A stretch of DNA of 25,054 bases, taken from assembly GCA_002392325.1 (NCBI GenBank), contig DGGS01000077.1, positions 1 to 25,054 of the forward strand, given 5' to 3'. Under the pieces are notes generated by a model. That model was not told the origin of the DNA and did no database searches. It worked only from the letters and a program-made list of their open reading frames with translations. A program made the translations under genes and the position numbers. Numbering within the stretch: the stretch's first letter is position 1; the number at the start of each line of letters is the position of its first letter. The DNA comes from Bacteroidales bacterium UBA3868. GTDB lineage: Bacteria; Bacteroidota; Bacteroidia; Bacteroidales; WCHB1-69. This document shows positions 22,967-25,054 of the stretch, piece after piece.

Positions 22967-23461
22967 TTAATGGGTGACGGATTTTGATTTCTGAACCAAT
23001 TTTTCCTTGATACGGTGCAGTTTTATGCCGACATTGGCAACCGTGATGCCCATAATGGCCGCAATTTCGTCGTAACCGATGCCCTCTAACCACAGCAGCA
23101 CGAGTCCGCGGTCCATGACATCCAGCTGGTTGATGAGCGCATAGAGCTGACGGACCTGCTCGAATGAAGAGTCCTGCGGATCGTAGGGGTCGATGTCGGT
23201 GCTGAGCGGCACGGTCTGCGGATGGCGTTTTGCCCGTTTGTCGCTGTTGATGGCGGTGTTGAGCGCAATACGATAGACCCACGTGTTCACGCTGCTGCGT
23301 TGCTCGAACTGGTCGAACCCCAGCCACAACCGGACGAGAATCTCCTGGAAGAGGTCGTTGATTTCCTCCTTGTCGCGGGAGAACATGTAACAGACTGAGT
23401 AGATCGTCCGCTTGTACTGTTTCACCAGTTCCTCGAATTGTTTTTCCCTCACGTTTTTCAT
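22967..23461 (-). CDS. ECF-type RNA polymerase sigma factor
   Basis: A 164-residue sigma-70 family protein with only regions 2 and 4, as in extracytoplasmic-function factors. Region 2 spans about 9-78 (DLFQEILVRLWLGFDQF is 2.2; SSVNTWVYRIALNTAINSDKR covers 2.3-2.4). Region 4 spans about 101-153 with the helix-turn-helix GIGYDEIAAIMGITVANVGI and LHRIKEKL. It would redirect RNA polymerase to a small regulon in response to an envelope signal. A 58-bp leader separates it from the upstream FGE-fold gene, with a possible own promoter; the membrane protein follows after 12 bp. Confidence 0.93.
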   Translation of the reverse strand: MKNVREKQFEELVKQYKRTIYSVCYMFSRDKEEINDLFQEILVRLWLGFDQFEQRSSVNTWVYRIALNTAINSDKRAKRHPQTVPLSTDIDPYDPQDSSFEQVRQLYALINQLDVMDRGLVLLWLEGIGYDEIAAIMGITVANVGIKLHRIKEKLVQKSKSVTH

Positions 23462-23519
23462 CTGACCGTTTGGTTTTTACGACATTGGACAACAGGATGG
23501 GAAAATCCTTACAAAAAAA

Positions 23520-24374
23520 TCACTTCTTCTTCACCGCAATCACCCGGAAGCCGATCAGCGGGGAGGGACCGTCGTAGCGCTTCTCGCTGTCGATGCGGAT
23601 GTCGTAGCCGGGATCGAGGTAGCTGCCGCCGTATGCGATGCCCCGCTCAGCAACCATCTCCGCCACGTTGCCGCACATGTTGAATAGACCGAGACCGTTT
23701 GGGTGAAACGAATAGACATGCAGTGGATGGCTTTGGCTATAATTGAGATCATTATTTACTATGAGTACGACATACTGACCATCCTGCACGGTGATATACG
23801 CATCACCCAGATTCAAGTAGTTGTATAAAGGCCTCCCATTATGATTGGTGAGATAGGGGGTGTCCATCGAGTATGGAGAGAAATGTCCCAAAGGGTTTCC
23901 TTCACGGGCAGCATATTTCCATTGCTCTTTCGTTGGCAGGGTATATTCCCACTCTCCGCCCATTTTCTCTGTCAGCCATTGGCAAAACAGCATCGCGCCC
24001 TCATGGCTGATACTCGCGACGGGACACTGTGGATATTGTGGATATGCCGGATGGGTGAAATATTTGGTGACCAACATCGCCTGTGCGGTGTCAATCTTTG
24101 CCGTTTCATATTCGGTCACACGTCCCTGCGCCTTCAGGTCGTCAAGGAAGAGGTTGTAAGACGCGTTGGTCACCTCTGTCGCTAACATTCGGAATGCCGC
24201 AATGGTCACCCTCGTCGTGTCTTTTTTTAGAATAGTTGTAAAATGTCCCGCCGGCACCTCCACGAAAGTCCCCACGAGCTGTTTCTCCAATTTCATGGTT
24301 TTCTTGTCGGCTTTCTGCGCCCAAGCCGCCACCACTGCGGCGATTAAAAGGATGGTCAGGGTTATTTTTTTCAT
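23520..24374 (-). CDS. secreted FGE/SUMF1-fold protein lacking the catalytic cysteines
   Basis: A 284-residue protein with signal peptide (MKKITLTILLIAAVVAAWA, then QKA) and an FGE-sulfatase domain from about 33 to 281. Motifs: VEVPAGHF (38-44), ATEVTNASYNLFL (65-77), PVASISHEGAMLFCQWL (118-134), LPTKEQWKYAAR (146-157), GLGLFNMCGNVAEM (227-240), YGGSYLD (248-254) and GFRVI (275-279). In formylglycine-generating enzymes the segment after GGSY carries two copper-binding cysteines; here it reads DPGYDIRIDSEKRYDG without any, so it should not convert sulfatase cysteines. Such non-catalytic members act in Bacteroidota as structural or binding proteins (GldJ/GldK are relatives), but similarity to those specifically is not claimed. 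It lies just upstream of the ECF sigma gene and could be its signal-side component or an unrelated neighbour. Confidence 0.85.
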   Translation of the reverse strand: MKKITLTILLIAAVVAAWAQKADKKTMKLEKQLVGTFVEVPAGHFTTILKKDTTRVTIAAFRMLATEVTNASYNLFLDDLKAQGRVTEYETAKIDTAQAMLVTKYFTHPAYPQYPQCPVASISHEGAMLFCQWLTEKMGGEWEYTLPTKEQWKYAAREGNPLGHFSPYSMDTPYLTNHNGRPLYNYLNLGDAYITVQDGQYVVLIVNNDLNYSQSHPLHVYSFHPNGLGLFNMCGNVAEMVAERGIAYGGSYLDPGYDIRIDSEKRYDGPSPLIGFRVIAVKKK

Positions 24375-24427
24375 AATGGATAAGGTTTTGATGATAGGTT
24401 TCTACCTGTAATAACGTATGTTACGGG

Positions 24428-24447
24428 GAGAATCTTGGGTGGGAGGA
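24428..24447. repeat. 20-bp dispersed repeat, copy B
   Basis: Matches copy A at 21358-21377 at 19 of 20 bases. It lies 10 bp past the stop codon of the aspartic protease pseudogene, read on the minus strand, and 54 bp before the FGE-fold start. Confidence 0.6.
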
Positions 24448-24457
24448 TGCTATTTTC

Positions 24458-25054
24458 TCATTCCGCCCCCTTCGGCTTAAAATATACCACCTGATTCGGG
24501 AAATCTATTACCACTTCGCCCATACGTTGCAACAGACCAAAGCCAAAATATCCTATTACATCCTTGAAAGGGGTTTTGCTGGCGTGGCCGGCAGCGTCCG
24601 TATTTGCCCACGTGCGTACGGAATCCACCACAAAGTTCGGCATCACGAGGCGTTTCGCGTCAAAAACTTCATTGGTGCTACTGCCTTAAGCCCCTTGGGT
24701 GATCCTTGATTCCTTGGCTATATCCAAACTGCCAATATTCAATTTCCGCGCTACATCAGCGAAAAGGCTAACATCTGTACCCATGCCCGAATCAAATAGC
24801 AATTTTCCCGAAATTTTTACGCTGTCCGTCACAAAAAGCGTGGCAGGTGCCTCGAAATAATAGTCCTTGTCCCGATAAAACAGTTTCAGGGCGTGCCAGT
24901 TTTTCCGCACCGAATCGGGAACAGAAGGCAGAATATCGAACGAACGCGTGCCGAAATCAAACGCCCACACATTCTTTTTGATAAAGACAAGCCCTATCAC
25001 CCCGTCAATGCTGTCATTAAACGTGCTTCGCAGGTTGGGAGCGGGAATAATCGG
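24458..25054 (-). pseudogene. retropepsin-like aspartic protease, interrupted by in-frame TAA (5' end outside window)
   Basis: The frame is open from the window edge (PIIPAPNLRS) to 24689, stops at a TAA (24686-24688), and then continues in the same frame to a TGA-type end at 24458, giving 194 further readable residues beside the stop. Both sides belong to one two-lobed clan AA protease: end of the first lobe DGVIGLVFIKKNVWAFDFG, then the second lobe with the catalytic-type motif KLLFDSGMGTDVSLF before the stop, and the characteristic DVIGYFGFGLLQRMGEVVID with YFKPK after it. The stop falls in the flap/strand region between the two (ITQGA, stop, GSSTNEVF). A C-to-T change in CAA would explain it, as would a sequencing error. 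As written the product would lack the last third of its fold and is probably inactive. The signal peptide and first catalytic motif lie outside the window. Confidence 0.7.

Noticed and set aside
24458..25000. Two separate small genes (62 and 104 residues) at the right edge
   Set aside because: They are in the same frame, separated only by one TAA and 13 sense codons, and make one protease when joined; treated as one interrupted gene.

Overview
The window reads as a chromosomal segment of a Bacteroidota bacterium, most likely of the order Bacteroidales. Support: a C10 (streptopain-like) protease ending in a type IX secretion sorting domain, signal peptides of the MKKI type, small lipoproteins, outer-membrane barrels, weak Shine-Dalgarno sequences, and several perfect Bacteroidota -7 promoter boxes (TAnnTTTG). 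No rRNA, tRNA, CRISPR array, transposase or phage gene was seen.

Left part (1-5529, + strand): the tail of an unidentified gene, then a tight run of the N-terminal half of a split transketolase, an LptF/LptG permease, a family-4 glycosyltransferase overlapping it by 26 bp, and dxs (DXP synthase, the entry to the MEP isoprenoid pathway). It is housekeeping: sugar phosphates, isoprenoid precursor and envelope glycolipid export.

Second part (5584-9999, - strand): secreted and envelope proteins. A three-gene unit with 3-bp gaps encodes a tail-fibre-like repeat protein, a Cys-rich lipoprotein and the C10 protease zymogen. Upstream lie an outer-membrane barrel and a second Cys-rich lipoprotein. 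Divergent from the latter, across a 275-bp region carrying four copies of a TCCTGTCA-type motif, is a membrane-bound LytTR regulator with an additional C-terminal winged helix (10275-11318).

Third part (11362-21279, - strand): a surface polysaccharide cluster in one orientation with very short gaps. In transcription order it holds a saccharopine/alanine dehydrogenase-like enzyme, a Wzx-type flippase, a hexapeptide acyltransferase, two related sugar-transfer ATP-grasp proteins, a TupA-like ATP-grasp protein, a fusion of a Wzy-like polymerase/ligase to a family-4 glycosyltransferase, and a family-2 glycosyltransferase. Three ATP-grasp ligases plus an amino-acid dehydrogenase-like enzyme suggest a polysaccharide decorated with amino acids or a peptide; this is the most interesting candidate system here, and it is inference. 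No initiating phosphoglycosyl transferase or Wza/Wzc-type export gene is in view.

Right part (21386-25054, - strand): a probable toxin-antitoxin pair, an ECF sigma factor followed by a multi-pass membrane protein that may be its partner, a FGE/SUMF1-fold protein lacking the catalytic cysteine pair, and an aspartic (retropepsin-like) protease gene interrupted by a single in-frame TAA and running off the window edge. Two near-identical 20-bp sequences lie 8-10 bp past stop codons at 21.4 kb and 24.4 kb.
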